A stretch of DNA of 64,000 nt, taken from contig JABISZ010000051.1 of assembly GCA_018668255.1 (NCBI GenBank), positions 16,024 through 80,023 on the forward strand, in the 5' to 3' direction. The position numbers were made by a program, and so were the translations under genes. Under the pieces are notes generated by a model. The model saw nothing but the letters and a program-made list of their open reading frames with translations, made no database searches and was not told the DNA's origin. This document shows positions 1 through 7,823 of this stretch, piece by piece. Within the stretch, counting starts at the first letter, position 1. Each line of letters starts with the position of its first letter. The stretch comes from Pseudomonadota bacterium. GTDB lineage: Bacteria; Pseudomonadota; Gammaproteobacteria; Ga0077536.

Positions 1-2033
1 ACTGTCGAGCCGGGGTTTATCACTAGCGTTGATGTTGGCTCTTCTATGATAGCTGGTCCTTTTACGAGAGCCCCTGTATTTAAATTCTGGCCTAAAAATA
101 TTGGCGTTTCAACTGGAGACTCCCCTCCAAAGTAGGCTGGTCGGCGCCTATCTTCATTGACCGTCTCACTGCCGTCTGTTTTGCCTGGTTCTAGAGAGGG
201 CGCGTTTACGTCTGCTATCAGCCGACCCCGCCAGTTCAAACATTCTACAGTTTGTCCTATATCTGTTATTGCGAATACTCGATCATGCATTTTATGAAAA
301 GCATCTACGAGAGCAGTGACATCGTTTTCACTGCTAAAGTGTCCGGTTTCAATTTCAACTTCGAGTTCCCAGACTTGGAACCGGTATCGCGCTTCCACAA
401 AATAGCGTTTTTTGATTTTATCGAACCCGCGCAACCGCAGCCTTTCTGCGAACTCATCTAAGGTTTGATTAATCTTGCCAAGCGCCTCATTGACGCCTTC
501 ATAATCGAACATATCTGTAGCTGTTAATTTACTGGCGCCCGTTTCGGTAATGATATCTGAAAACTGCATTCCAGATGCACTTAACGCACCTGCTGTTCTG
601 GGAATGAGCACAGTTGTGCAACCTAGTTCAGCTGCTATTGGAGCAATACCCAGTCCCCCCGCTCCACCACCGGCGACCAAGGTAGAGTCGGCAGGGTTAA
701 TCCCTTCATTTACTGTCAGCTCCTTGATCGCTTGAATCATGTTTTCATTAGCAACCGCCATGATTGCAAAAGCGGTTTGCTGCACATTTTGTTGCAATAT
801 TTCTGCCAACGGTTTGATAGATGTAATAGCAGCTTTTTCATTTAATTGCATTCTTCCGCCAAGGAAATGCGCAGGGTCGATATAGCCTAAGACTACAGCA
901 GCGTCAGTCACCGTTGGTTGGGTGCCACCCAGATTATACGAAGCTGGTCCAGGCTCTGAACCTGCGGACTGCGGTCCTACTTGAAGAAGACCTCCGCTAT
1001 CTACCCAGGCTATTGACCCTCCGCCTGCACCAATACTATGCACGGCGACAGATGCCATTCCCAAGTTATCTCCAGTCCATTGAGGACCAAGCCAAGTATC
1101 TCTCGTGAATTCCACCTGTCCGTCGCGTACTAGGCTGACGTCAAAGGTTGTTCCTCCAGCATCACAGACAATCACATCGTCACTGAGTTGCTCGGCGGAG
1201 GTATAAGCCAACCCAGCAATAGGGGCCATGGCAGGCCCAGACTTCACCAAGAAAATTGGTTTTTCTACTACGTCTTGTAAATGCATTACCCCACCAAAAG
1301 ACGTACTTACTAACACATCGTTTTTATAGCCGGCATTTATTAAGTCCTTTTCAAGAGTGAGCAGGTATTCTTGCATTAAAGGCTTCAGAGAGGCATCAAT
1401 CGCAGTAGATGATGCTCGTCTGTATTCTCTTAGAATAGGGTTGATCTCACTTGAAAGAGTATAGGGGATCCCAGGTAAAATCTTTTCGATCAAGGCGGCA
1501 ATGAGCCTCTCGTGCGCTGGGTTTGCAACAGACCAAAGGAGACATACCGCGATGGCCTCTATTCCTTTTTCAGGAAAAGTCTTTAGTAACGACGTAACTT
1601 TCATTTCATCCAATGAAGTTTCTACACCACCTTCGGCGCTTATCCTTTCAGGGACCTCAAACGTAAGACTTCTAGGGATATAAGGCTCAGGATATTCCAT
1701 ACGGAGATTGTGCGTCTCTGATTTACCTCCTTCCTTTAAGAGCAGCGTATCAGGAAAGCCTTCAGTACTTATGAATGCTGTCCGAGCTGTTTTTCTTTCA
1801 ACTATTCCGTTGGTCGCTCGGGTGGTGCCGTAGATGAATACTGAGGTGTCCCGCAGTAAATCTTTTACTGATGAGTTGAGTTCATCTGATACCACTTCTA
1901 AGGCAGCTGAGATGCTAGCGAACGCTCTCTTTTTATCAGTCAGTGCTTTACCTACAGTAAAGCGTCCAGTTTCGTCTGTCACGACGACGTCAGTAAATGT
2001 TCCACCTGTATCAACGGAAATTCTATAAGTCAT
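1..2033 (-). CDS. hyuA: Hydantoinase/oxoprolinase family protein (HyuA-like), 3' end cut by window edge
   Basis: The minus strand is open from an ATG at 2033-2031 through position 1, giving 677 residues without a stop. The N-terminus has the ASKHA phosphate-1 motif DTGGTFTD (residues 8-15), followed by YGTTRATNGIVERK. A second nucleotide-binding motif, CDAGGTTFDVSLV, lies mid-protein, with SIGAGGGSIAW and a glycine-rich VAGGGAGGLG further on. These mark ATP-dependent amidohydrolases of the N-methylhydantoinase A/5-oxoprolinase/acetone carboxylase-beta superfamily. The sequence reaches the usual C-terminal GPAIIEEPTSTLV stretch, so only about 15-30 residues should be missing. The HyuB partner usually lies next to HyuA and may be just outside the window. 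The exact substrate cannot be told from sequence. Confidence 0.9.
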   Translation of the reverse strand, partial: MTYRISVDTGGTFTDVVVTDETGRFTVGKALTDKKRAFASISAALEVVSDELNSSVKDLLRDTSVFIYGTTRATNGIVERKTARTAFISTEGFPDTLLLKEGGKSETHNLRMEYPEPYIPRSLTFEVPERISAEGGVETSLDEMKVTSLLKTFPEKGIEAIAVCLLWSVANPAHERLIAALIEKILPGIPYTLSSEINPILREYRRASSTAIDASLKPLMQEYLLTLEKDLINAGYKNDVLVSTSFGGVMHLQDVVEKPIFLVKSGPAMAPIAGLAYTSAEQLSDDVIVCDAGGTTFDVSLVRDGQVEFTRDTWLGPQWTGDNLGMASVAVHSIGAGGGSIAWVDSGGLLQVGPQSAGSEPGPASYNLGGTQPTVTDAAVVLGYIDPAHFLGGRMQLNEKAAITSIKPLAEILQQNVQQTAFAIMAVANENMIQAIKELTVNEGINPADSTLVAGGGAGGLGIAPIAAELGCTTVLIPRTAGALSASGMQFSDIITETGASKLTATDMFDYEGVNEALGKINQTLDEFAERLRLRGFDKIKKRYFVEARYRFQVWELEVEIETGHFSSENDVTALVDAFHKMHDRVFAITDIGQTVECLNWRGRLIADVNAPSLEPGKTDGSETVNEDRRRPAYFGGESPVETPIFLGQNLNTGALVKGPAIIEEPTSTLVINPGST

Positions 2034-2355
2034 TGAGTTCTCGCTTAGCTATTGAAATGTAGGGTTTATATGCTTATTGCGGCTCAAGCTAGCACAGTAT
2101 TCCAGGCTGGGAAAGTACATTCCTGTTGTTTTTTCTCGAGTCTTCGATATTGAACTATTCTCAGCCATACTGATTTTTTGAGGTTTTATTGCGGCGAAAA
2201 TCCAAAATCAATGCTGTGGAAGAAAATTATAAGCACATGTTGCTCTAGCATATATTGAAAAGGGCTAGTAGCGTAGGAAATTATTTTCATATTGAATGAC
2301 AATCAAAAAATGTCAGCAATTGATCTTGTTTTTCTTGTAGAATATTTCTCTCAAT
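2034..2355. other. Divergent intergenic region between hyuA and ffs
   Basis: About 320 bases without a gene. It is AT-rich and must hold the minus-strand promoter of hyuA and the plus-strand promoter of the 4.5S RNA. Apart from the ffs -10 candidate listed separately, I see no convincing operator, repeat or small ORF. Confidence 0.5.
2338..2343 (+). promoter_or_regulatory. Candidate -10 element of ffs
   Basis: TAGAAT (five of six matches to TATAAT) ends 12 bases before the first paired base of the 4.5S RNA, the distance expected for a start near 2350-2356. No good -35 at 16-18 bases was found, so this rests on position alone. Confidence 0.4.
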
Positions 2356-2462
2356 GGTGGCTATTTTGAAGGCCCATGGTTTAGCAATGTAAACCCCGTC
2401 AGGCCTGGAAGGGAGCAGCGGTAGCATTAACTGGATGCGTGGTAGCCCTAGGAATAGCCACC
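2356..2462 (+). ncRNA. ffs: 4.5S / SRP RNA (bacterial small type)
   Basis: The RNA component of the signal recognition particle, which pairs with Ffh to target membrane proteins. The conserved apical loop GTCAGGCCTGGAAGGGAGCA is at 2398-2417, including the GGAA tetraloop and the asymmetric AGCAG loop recognised by the Ffh M domain. The ends pair as a long helix: GGTGGCTATT at 2356-2365 against AATAGCCACC at 2453-2462. The length of about 107 nt suits the short Alu-less form. Its place just upstream of dnaX is common in gammaproteobacteria. The ends are set by the terminal pairing and are good to a few bases. Confidence 0.93.
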
Positions 2463-2509
2463 GCCGTTACTTTGGTGACCTAAATTAAGTAATATCGAGA
2501 TGTCGTATT

Positions 2510-4090
2510 ATGAGCTACGAAGTGCTGGCGCGAAAATGGAGACCAACATCTTTCGATGAGGTAATAGGGCAATCCCACATTTTGCGCGCATTAGTCAATG
2601 CGTTAGATAGTGGAAGGATGCACCATGCCTATTTGTTTTCTGGTACCAGAGGGGTAGGAAAAACAACGCTGGCGAGAGTACTCGCTCGGGCACTAAACTG
2701 CGAGAGAGGCGTGACTAGTAAGCCTTGTGGCTCATGTGGTTCCTGCAGAGAAATAGACGGCGGCCACTCTGTCGATCTAGTAGAGGTAGACGCGGCGTCG
2801 AGGACAAAAGTCGAAGAGACCCGCGATTTGCTAGATAACGTTCAATATTTACCTAGCTCTAGCCGATATAAGATTTATCTGATAGATGAAGTCCACATGT
2901 TCTCTAATCATTCGTTTAATGCCCTTTTAAAAACTTTAGAGGAGCCTCCTCCGCACGTAAAATTTCTACTCGCCACTACTGACCCTAAGAAGTTGCCTGT
3001 AACTGTTCTATCACGGTGCTTGCAGTTGAATCTCTCCAAAGTTGAGAAAACAGAAATTTCTGACTATCTAGCAAAAATATTGAATTTAGAAGGGATACCA
3101 TTTGAAGAAGATGGACTCGTCACGATAGCAAAGAATGCTGGAGGTAGCGTGCGTGATGCTTTGAGTCTCCTTGATCAGGCAATAGCACATGGGGCTGGAG
3201 CAGTTAAGACGGATAATGTTTTAGCAATGCTTGGAGCTGTGGATCAGTCGTATATTATTTCTCTGTTGAAGTGTTTAGCTGATGGAGACGGGCACAATTT
3301 AATAAAAGCGTCTCGAGCTTTTGGAGCATTTGCTCCTGATTACAGTTCAGTATTGACCGACATGTTATCTGTTTTAGTTAGAGTCGCGACAGTTCAGGCG
3401 CTTGGCTTAGCAAATCAAAAAATCGAAAGTGATGCAGAAATCATCGAACTTGCGCGAGAGGTGTCTGCTGAAGACTGTCAATTATTCTATCAAATTGCAC
3501 TAGTCGGTCGAAAAGATCTTGAGATCACGCCTGATCCGGAATCAGGTTTTGAAATGAATTTACTGCGCATGTTAGCCTTCAGAAAAAAAGACTTTTCTGA
3601 AGTTACTAACCAGCTGGAAGAGAAGTCTACTGAAGTGGTCTCCAAAAAAAAAAGTGAGCAACTAGCCGACCAAGCTCAAATAGAAGCGGTCACAGAAGTA
3701 GCACTTTGCAGTAATGAGGATTGGCATGCTGTTGTGAATAGCCTAGATATTAACGGGCTTGCGCGTGAACTGGCGAGACACGCTATATTTGTAGAACTTG
3801 ATCAAAATTCTTTGAAATTGTCTGTTGCATCGAAGCATGACAAGCTAATGCAAAAGAGGGCAGTTGACACTTTAGAACAACAAGTTTCTTCCTATCTGGG
3901 ACAGGGAGTCACGCTTTCAGTCACTGTCGCCGAAGGTGATAGTTTGGCTTTATCGTTATCCGAACAAACTCTAGCAAATGAGCTGGAAGCACAGAGGACT
4001 GCCGAGAAAAAAGCTCGTGAAGATCCCACCGTAGTTGCTCTCAGCGAAAAATTCGGTGCGGTAATGACAACAGTGTCTCGAAAGACTTAG
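2510..4090 (+). CDS. dnaX: DNA polymerase III subunits tau/gamma
   Basis: Clamp-loader ATPase of the replicative polymerase. The AAA+ core is intact: Walker A GTRGVGKT at residues 45-52, zinc-binding cysteines C64, C73, C76 and C79, Walker B with DEVH at 126-129, and the sensor SRC motif at 168-170. The 526 residues are shorter than E. coli tau (643), the loss being in the linker and tail. An A10 run at codons 379-382 leads into TGA in the -1 frame, so a short gamma form of about 382 residues is likely (separate entry). The gene follows ffs and precedes ybaB-recR, the standard order. The ATG at 2510 gives the usual MSYEVLARKWRP start. Confidence 0.97.
   Translation: MSYEVLARKWRPTSFDEVIGQSHILRALVNALDSGRMHHAYLFSGTRGVGKTTLARVLARALNCERGVTSKPCGSCGSCREIDGGHSVDLVEVDAASRTKVEETRDLLDNVQYLPSSSRYKIYLIDEVHMFSNHSFNALLKTLEEPPPHVKFLLATTDPKKLPVTVLSRCLQLNLSKVEKTEISDYLAKILNLEGIPFEEDGLVTIAKNAGGSVRDALSLLDQAIAHGAGAVKTDNVLAMLGAVDQSYIISLLKCLADGDGHNLIKASRAFGAFAPDYSSVLTDMLSVLVRVATVQALGLANQKIESDAEIIELAREVSAEDCQLFYQIALVGRKDLEITPDPESGFEMNLLRMLAFRKKDFSEVTNQLEEKSTEVVSKKKSEQLADQAQIEAVTEVALCSNEDWHAVVNSLDINGLARELARHAIFVELDQNSLKLSVASKHDKLMQKRAVDTLEQQVSSYLGQGVTLSVTVAEGDSLALSLSEQTLANELEAQRTAEKKAREDPTVVALSEKFGAVMTTVSRKT
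3644..3657 (+). other. dnaX: dnaX slippery A10 tract with immediate -1 frame stop
   Basis: Ten consecutive A at 3644-3653 are read in frame as Lys-Lys-Lys plus the first base of AGT. A shift to -1 (ribosomal slip on A-AAA-AAA, or one extra A in the transcript) gives AAG (Lys) at 3652-3654 and then TGA at 3655-3657. This would end the protein at about 382 residues, after the AAA+ core and collar, as in the gamma form known from E. coli and Thermus. A weak 5-bp hairpin (TGAGC 3655-3659 with GCTCA 3674-3678) follows. The geometry is seen directly; that slippage happens is inferred. Confidence 0.75.
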
Positions 4091-4141
4091 CTGCTAGCTA
4101 GCACAGGCGTTACCAGCTTAAAAAAGGGAGTATCACTTACC

Positions 4142-4465
4142 ATGAAAAATGGCCTTGGAAATATGTTGAAGCAAGCTGAAAAAATGCAAAGCGAAATGGC
4201 TCGTGTACAAGAAGAATTAGCAGGGAGTCGTGTTGATGGCGAGTCCGGTGGAGGGATGGTAAAAGTGACCATGAATGGCAAACGGGAAGTTGTGGCCGTA
4301 AACATCGAATCTGTAGCAACTACCGAAGATAAAACTATGTTAGAAGATCTTGTTGCAGCAGCTGTCAACGATGCGATACGGAGGGTTGAAGAATTGTCGG
4401 TCGAGAAGATGGCGCAGATTACCTCAGGCATCGAACTTCCTGCTGGTATCAAGCTACCTTTCTAG
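4142..4465 (+). CDS. ybaB: YbaB/EbfC family nucleoid-associated protein
   Basis: Small DNA-binding protein of 107 residues, the usual size. The N-terminus GLGNMLKQAEKMQ leads into an amphipathic helix, followed by the glycine-rich GESGGGMVKVTMNGK beta region and the C-terminal helix. It lies between dnaX and recR, 13 bases before recR, so co-transcription is likely. Family members bind DNA as dimers; a link to recombination repair with RecR is often proposed from the conserved order but not shown here. Longer minus-strand frames here are shadows. Confidence 0.95.
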   Translation: MKNGLGNMLKQAEKMQSEMARVQEELAGSRVDGESGGGMVKVTMNGKREVVAVNIESVATTEDKTMLEDLVAAAVNDAIRRVEELSVEKMAQITSGIELPAGIKLPF

Positions 4466-4478
4466 TAGAATTTAATTT

Positions 4479-5075
4479 ATGAATTTTTCCCCATTACTTA
4501 CCGACCTAGTTCAGCGTTTGCAGTATTTGCCGGGTATCGGGCCAAAGTCAGCGCAAAGAATTGCATTTTATTTGCTGGAACAAAATAGAGATAAAGCTCG
4601 AACTCTTGCTAAGGCGATGGAACGGGCAGCAAATGAAATTGGTAGATGTCTTTCATGCCGCACGTTTAGTGAAGCCGATAAATGTCCGATATGCGAGGAT
4701 ATGTCGCGAGATCAGTCGCAGATCTGTGTTGTTGAAAACCCATTAGACATATTGGCCATAGAACAGACACCCGGCTATAGAGGTTACTATTTTGTTTTAA
4801 TGGGTCGCCTATCCCCACTAGACGGTATTTCTGCGGAAAGTATCGGTATTCCTTTTTTGGACGCGAGGCTCAGCCAAGGTCAAATAAAAGAAATGATCGT
4901 TGCAACCGGGACTACGATAGAGGGCGAAGCGACATCGCACTACCTAAAAGAACTGGCGAATCGACGAGGCGTATCTGCTACTCGTATTGCTTATGGAGTT
5001 CCTGTCGGAGGTGAACTGGAGTTTGTTGATAGTTCTACTTTATCAAGAGCTTTAACTAACCGCCAGTCATTTTGA
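4479..5075 (+). CDS. recR: Recombination mediator protein RecR
   Basis: Works with RecF and RecO to load RecA on SSB-coated single-stranded DNA. The 198 residues match the usual length. Seen in order: the helix-hairpin-helix LPGIGPKSAQRIAFYLL near the N-terminus, a four-cysteine zinc finger (CLSCRTFSEADKCPIC), and the Toprim domain starting ICVVENPLDILAIE, with the conserved GRLSPLDGI and TIEGEATSHYL segments. Last gene of the dnaX-ybaB-recR set. Confidence 0.97.
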   Translation: MNFSPLLTDLVQRLQYLPGIGPKSAQRIAFYLLEQNRDKARTLAKAMERAANEIGRCLSCRTFSEADKCPICEDMSRDQSQICVVENPLDILAIEQTPGYRGYYFVLMGRLSPLDGISAESIGIPFLDARLSQGQIKEMIVATGTTIEGEATSHYLKELANRRGVSATRIAYGVPVGGELEFVDSSTLSRALTNRQSF

Positions 5076-5107
5076 ATGATCGCTGTATAGCAGATTCGGA
5101 TGTTAAA

Positions 5108-5136
5108 TTGTTTGCGTAATATGGATTGAATACAAT
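5108..5136 (+). promoter_or_regulatory. Probable sigma-70 promoter of orn
   Basis: TTGTTT at 5108-5113, a 17-base spacer, and TACAAT at 5131-5136. The -10 matches consensus at five of six positions. Transcription would start near 5143, about 20 bases before the orn ATG. Confidence 0.5.
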
Positions 5137-5164
5137 AAGTAAAACAATGTGAGCGGAGTAATTA

Positions 5165-5716
5165 ATGGAGTTTTCTGACGGCAATCTTATTTGGATTGAT
5201 CTTGAAATGACGGGTCTTGAACCGGAGACAGATTTAATCATTGAAATAGCTACGATAGTTACCAACTTTGATTTAAGCGAGCAGGTGGCAGGGCCAGTTT
5301 TGGCGATCCATCAGTCCTCGGAAGCGCTCGCAAGTATGGATGAATGGAACACTAGACAGCACCGTTCTTCTGGATTGGTTGAAAGAGTAGTCAATAGTCA
5401 GATAAGTGTCAGTGCAGCTGAGTCTGCCACACTTGAGTTCTTGAACGAATATGTGCCTTTAGGGATATCACCAATGTGTGGCAACAGCATAGGTCAGGAC
5501 CGCAGATTCATTTACAAATATATGCCTTTGCTAGCAACTTTTTTTCACTACAGAAACATAGATGTTAGCACGCTTAAGGAGCTTGCTGTCCGCTGGTTTC
5601 CTGAATTGCCTGTGTTTCAAAAATACAGCGCACATCTAGCTATGCAAGACGTACAGGACTCAATTAGCGAGTTAAAATATTATCGTGAGCAGCTGCTAAG
5701 AGCCCCTCAAAAGTAA
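5165..5716 (+). CDS. orn: Oligoribonuclease
   Basis: 3'-5' exoribonuclease that degrades RNA dinucleotides (nanoRNA), and pGpG in c-di-GMP users. DEDDh family: the first acidic pair is D12/E14 in WIDLEMTGL, then [16 protein letters not shown], and the C-terminal histidine/aspartate motif [12 protein letters not shown]. Length 183 agrees with the family. A GAGCGGAG stretch upstream serves as ribosome site. It stands alone after recR with its own promoter and heads the tsaE-amiB-mutL-miaA series. Confidence 0.97.
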   Translation: MEFSDGNLIWIDLEMTGLEPETDLIIEIATIVTNFDLSEQVAGPVLAIHQSSEALASMDEWNTRQHRSSGLVERVVNSQISVSAAESATLEFLNEYVPLGISPMCGNSIGQDRRFIYKYMPLLATFFHYRNIDVSTLKELAVRWFPELPVFQKYSAHLAMQDVQDSISELKYYREQLLRAPQK

Positions 5717-5807
5717 GAGTGGTGTCTATGGGTGATAAGTTCATTTGGAAAGTAGTCACGGGCTGCGTCGATGGAATTAACAGGCGACTGTCTTTAGGTA
5801 TTTCGTG

Positions 5808-6290
5808 ATGAAAAACGATTTGAAAAAACCAACTGTGAAAGTTATCGCGAGTGAGGCCGAAATGGAAATGCTCGGCGCTCAAATAGCGCGTGCTGCAGGC
5901 AGTTCTTGTGTCTTTTATTTAGATGGTCCATTGGGCGCTGGGAAAACGGTCTTAGCTAGAGGCTATATCCGTGAGTTAGGTTTCATCGGCAGTGTTAAAA
6001 GTCCCACGTTCACTCTTGTTGAACCTTATGATGTAGGAGGCGTGATACTTAACCACTTTGACTTGTACCGCTTAAATGATCCGTGTGAATTAGAATTTAT
6101 AGGTATAGACGACTATTTCTCTGGGGAGGCTAATATAATAGTTGAATGGGCCGAGAAAGGGGGAGAGTTTTTACCGACGCCTGATTTATATATTTCGCTT
6201 GATTACAGTTCGCAGTGCGACTCTAGGGAGGTTGGTTTGATTAGCGCAACTAACTTTGGCGACGAAATCTTGCTTAAGATGAGCAGCTGA
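5808..6290 (+). CDS. tsaE: tRNA t6A threonylcarbamoyladenosine biosynthesis ATPase TsaE
   Basis: ATPase partner of TsaB-TsaD in making t6A37 of ANN-decoding tRNAs. Walker A DGPLGAGKTVLARG lies about 40 residues in, followed by the family signatures KSPTFTLVEPY, HFDLYRL and IIVEWAEKG. I take the ATG at 5808 rather than the overlapping GTG at 5805; an AGG about 10 bases upstream can serve as ribosome site. The next gene, amiB, begins 6 bases after the stop, so the two are probably coupled. The NAD(P)HX epimerase gene (yjeF) that usually sits before tsaE is absent. Confidence 0.95.
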   Translation: MKNDLKKPTVKVIASEAEMEMLGAQIARAAGSSCVFYLDGPLGAGKTVLARGYIRELGFIGSVKSPTFTLVEPYDVGGVILNHFDLYRLNDPCELEFIGIDDYFSGEANIIVEWAEKGGEFLPTPDLYISLDYSSQCDSREVGLISATNFGDEILLKMSS

Positions 6291-6296
6291 TAGGTA

Positions 6297-7793
6297 ATGA
6301 CTTTGGACGCAAAAAAAACAGACCTGCTTTTCCCCTTGTCTCTTTTCTTTTTGTCGAAGACAGTCACCGCACTTTGTCTGATTCTATCCTGTGGTGATAG
6401 CTTTGCCGGAGTTAACGCTATTCGAATGTCGAATCAGTTTGATACCGCACGAGTCGTTTTTGATATGGCGGGGAACAGTAATTACACGATTAGTCAATTA
6501 AATAATCCAGCACGGATAGTCGTAGATTTCAGCCATAAGAGCTCCGGAAAACCATATAACTTAGGTATAAAAAAGAATTCTTTTATAAGAGGATTTCGAC
6601 ATGGTTTGCGTGGACTAAAAAGCGAGCGGTTTGTCTTTGAGGTGAGGGGGCAGTCGAAGATATTATCTACTTTATTGCAGCCTACTACTGAAGTTGGCTA
6701 TCGTCTTGTAGTTGATATTCTTCCTTTGGAAGTCTTATCAGTGGCTAAAGAACCTGCCGAAGGACGAATAGTCAGTACACCGGATAAAAAGAGAAGGATT
6801 GTGGTGGCGATTGACGCTGGACATGGCGGTAGGGACGTAGGTGCGATTGGCGCCGCGGGGACATATGAAAAAGACATCAACCTAGCTGTTGCCGAGCAGT
6901 TAGCGTCTTTTGTGAACGCAAATTCTGGTATGGATGCGATACTTACTCGCCGCGGAGACTCTTATGTCAAGCTCCGCAGACGACTTGCCATAGCTCGAAA
7001 CCACAAAGCAGACGTATTTGTCTCTATCCATGCCGACGCATTTAGAGATCCTCGCGTCAAAGGGTCATCTGTTTATATTTTATCTAGCAGTGGGGCTAGT
7101 GGAGAAGCAGCTCGTTGGTTGGCTGATAAAGCTAATAAAGAGCAATTGGTTGGTGGGATATCTTTAGATAACAAAGATAGTTTGCTCAGTAGCGTTTTGA
7201 TCGATCTATCACAGGCAGCTTCCATAGAAGCGAGCACTTTGTTAGGGAGAGCGGTACTGGAGGAACTTGAAAAAATAGGGCCATTGCATAAGAAAACAGT
7301 CCAAAAAGCGGGATTTGTTGTTTTGAAATCACCGGACATTCCTTCTGTTTTAATCGAGATGGCTTTTATTTCTAACCCATCTGAAGAGAAGCGTTTGACT
7401 AACGCAGGATACCAAAAAAAATTAGCCTTGGCAGTCTATGAAGGGATATTAAAATACTCTATCGGAGAGAGCGCCGAGAAATCTGCGATGGTCTTTCGAA
7501 CGCATAAAGTAGTTCGTGGGGATAATTTGTCTGAACTGGGCGCGCGCTACTCGGTTTCCATCGAGGACCTGAAAAAAATGAATAATTTAGACAGTAATCT
7601 TTTGTTTGTAGGTGATACTCTTAAAATACCAGCTTTAGGCGGAAGAAGCTTTCGGGAACACCGCATTATAAGTGGTGATACGTTGTCCGACCTGGGTGTG
7701 CGTTATGGTGTCAGTGTTGCCAGCCTAAAGAGATTTAATGGACTTCGCACTGAAAAAGTCTATGTGGGAGATATAATTAGAGTTCCATGGTAG
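6297..7793 (+). CDS. amiB: N-acetylmuramoyl-L-alanine amidase, AMIN-Amidase_3-LysM-LysM
   Basis: Periplasmic septal amidase that cleaves the peptide stem from peptidoglycan during daughter-cell separation. An N-terminal signal segment (about residues 10-38) is followed by an AMIN domain (about 38-130) and a zinc amidase domain (about 160-385). The amidase shows AIDAGHGGRDVGA, TYEKDINLAVA, SIHADAF and the catalytic glutamate in VLIEMAF. Two LysM repeats close the protein (about 403-447 and 454-498). This plan and its place before mutL match AmiB-type enzymes, normally activated by EnvC or NlpD. The very short gap to tsaE suggests one transcript. Confidence 0.94.
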   Translation: MTLDAKKTDLLFPLSLFFLSKTVTALCLILSCGDSFAGVNAIRMSNQFDTARVVFDMAGNSNYTISQLNNPARIVVDFSHKSSGKPYNLGIKKNSFIRGFRHGLRGLKSERFVFEVRGQSKILSTLLQPTTEVGYRLVVDILPLEVLSVAKEPAEGRIVSTPDKKRRIVVAIDAGHGGRDVGAIGAAGTYEKDINLAVAEQLASFVNANSGMDAILTRRGDSYVKLRRRLAIARNHKADVFVSIHADAFRDPRVKGSSVYILSSSGASGEAARWLADKANKEQLVGGISLDNKDSLLSSVLIDLSQAASIEASTLLGRAVLEELEKIGPLHKKTVQKAGFVVLKSPDIPSVLIEMAFISNPSEEKRLTNAGYQKKLALAVYEGILKYSIGESAEKSAMVFRTHKVVRGDNLSELGARYSVSIEDLKKMNNLDSNLLFVGDTLKIPALGGRSFREHRIISGDTLSDLGVRYGVSVASLKRFNGLRTEKVYVGDIIRVPW

Positions 7794-7823
7794 AAGCAGC
7801 CAGATACCGTCTTTGGAGTTCTC

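Noticed and set aside
5728..5808. 26-residue open frame between orn and tsaE
   Set aside because: No ribosome site, no family likeness, no hydrophobic or charged pattern; likely chance.
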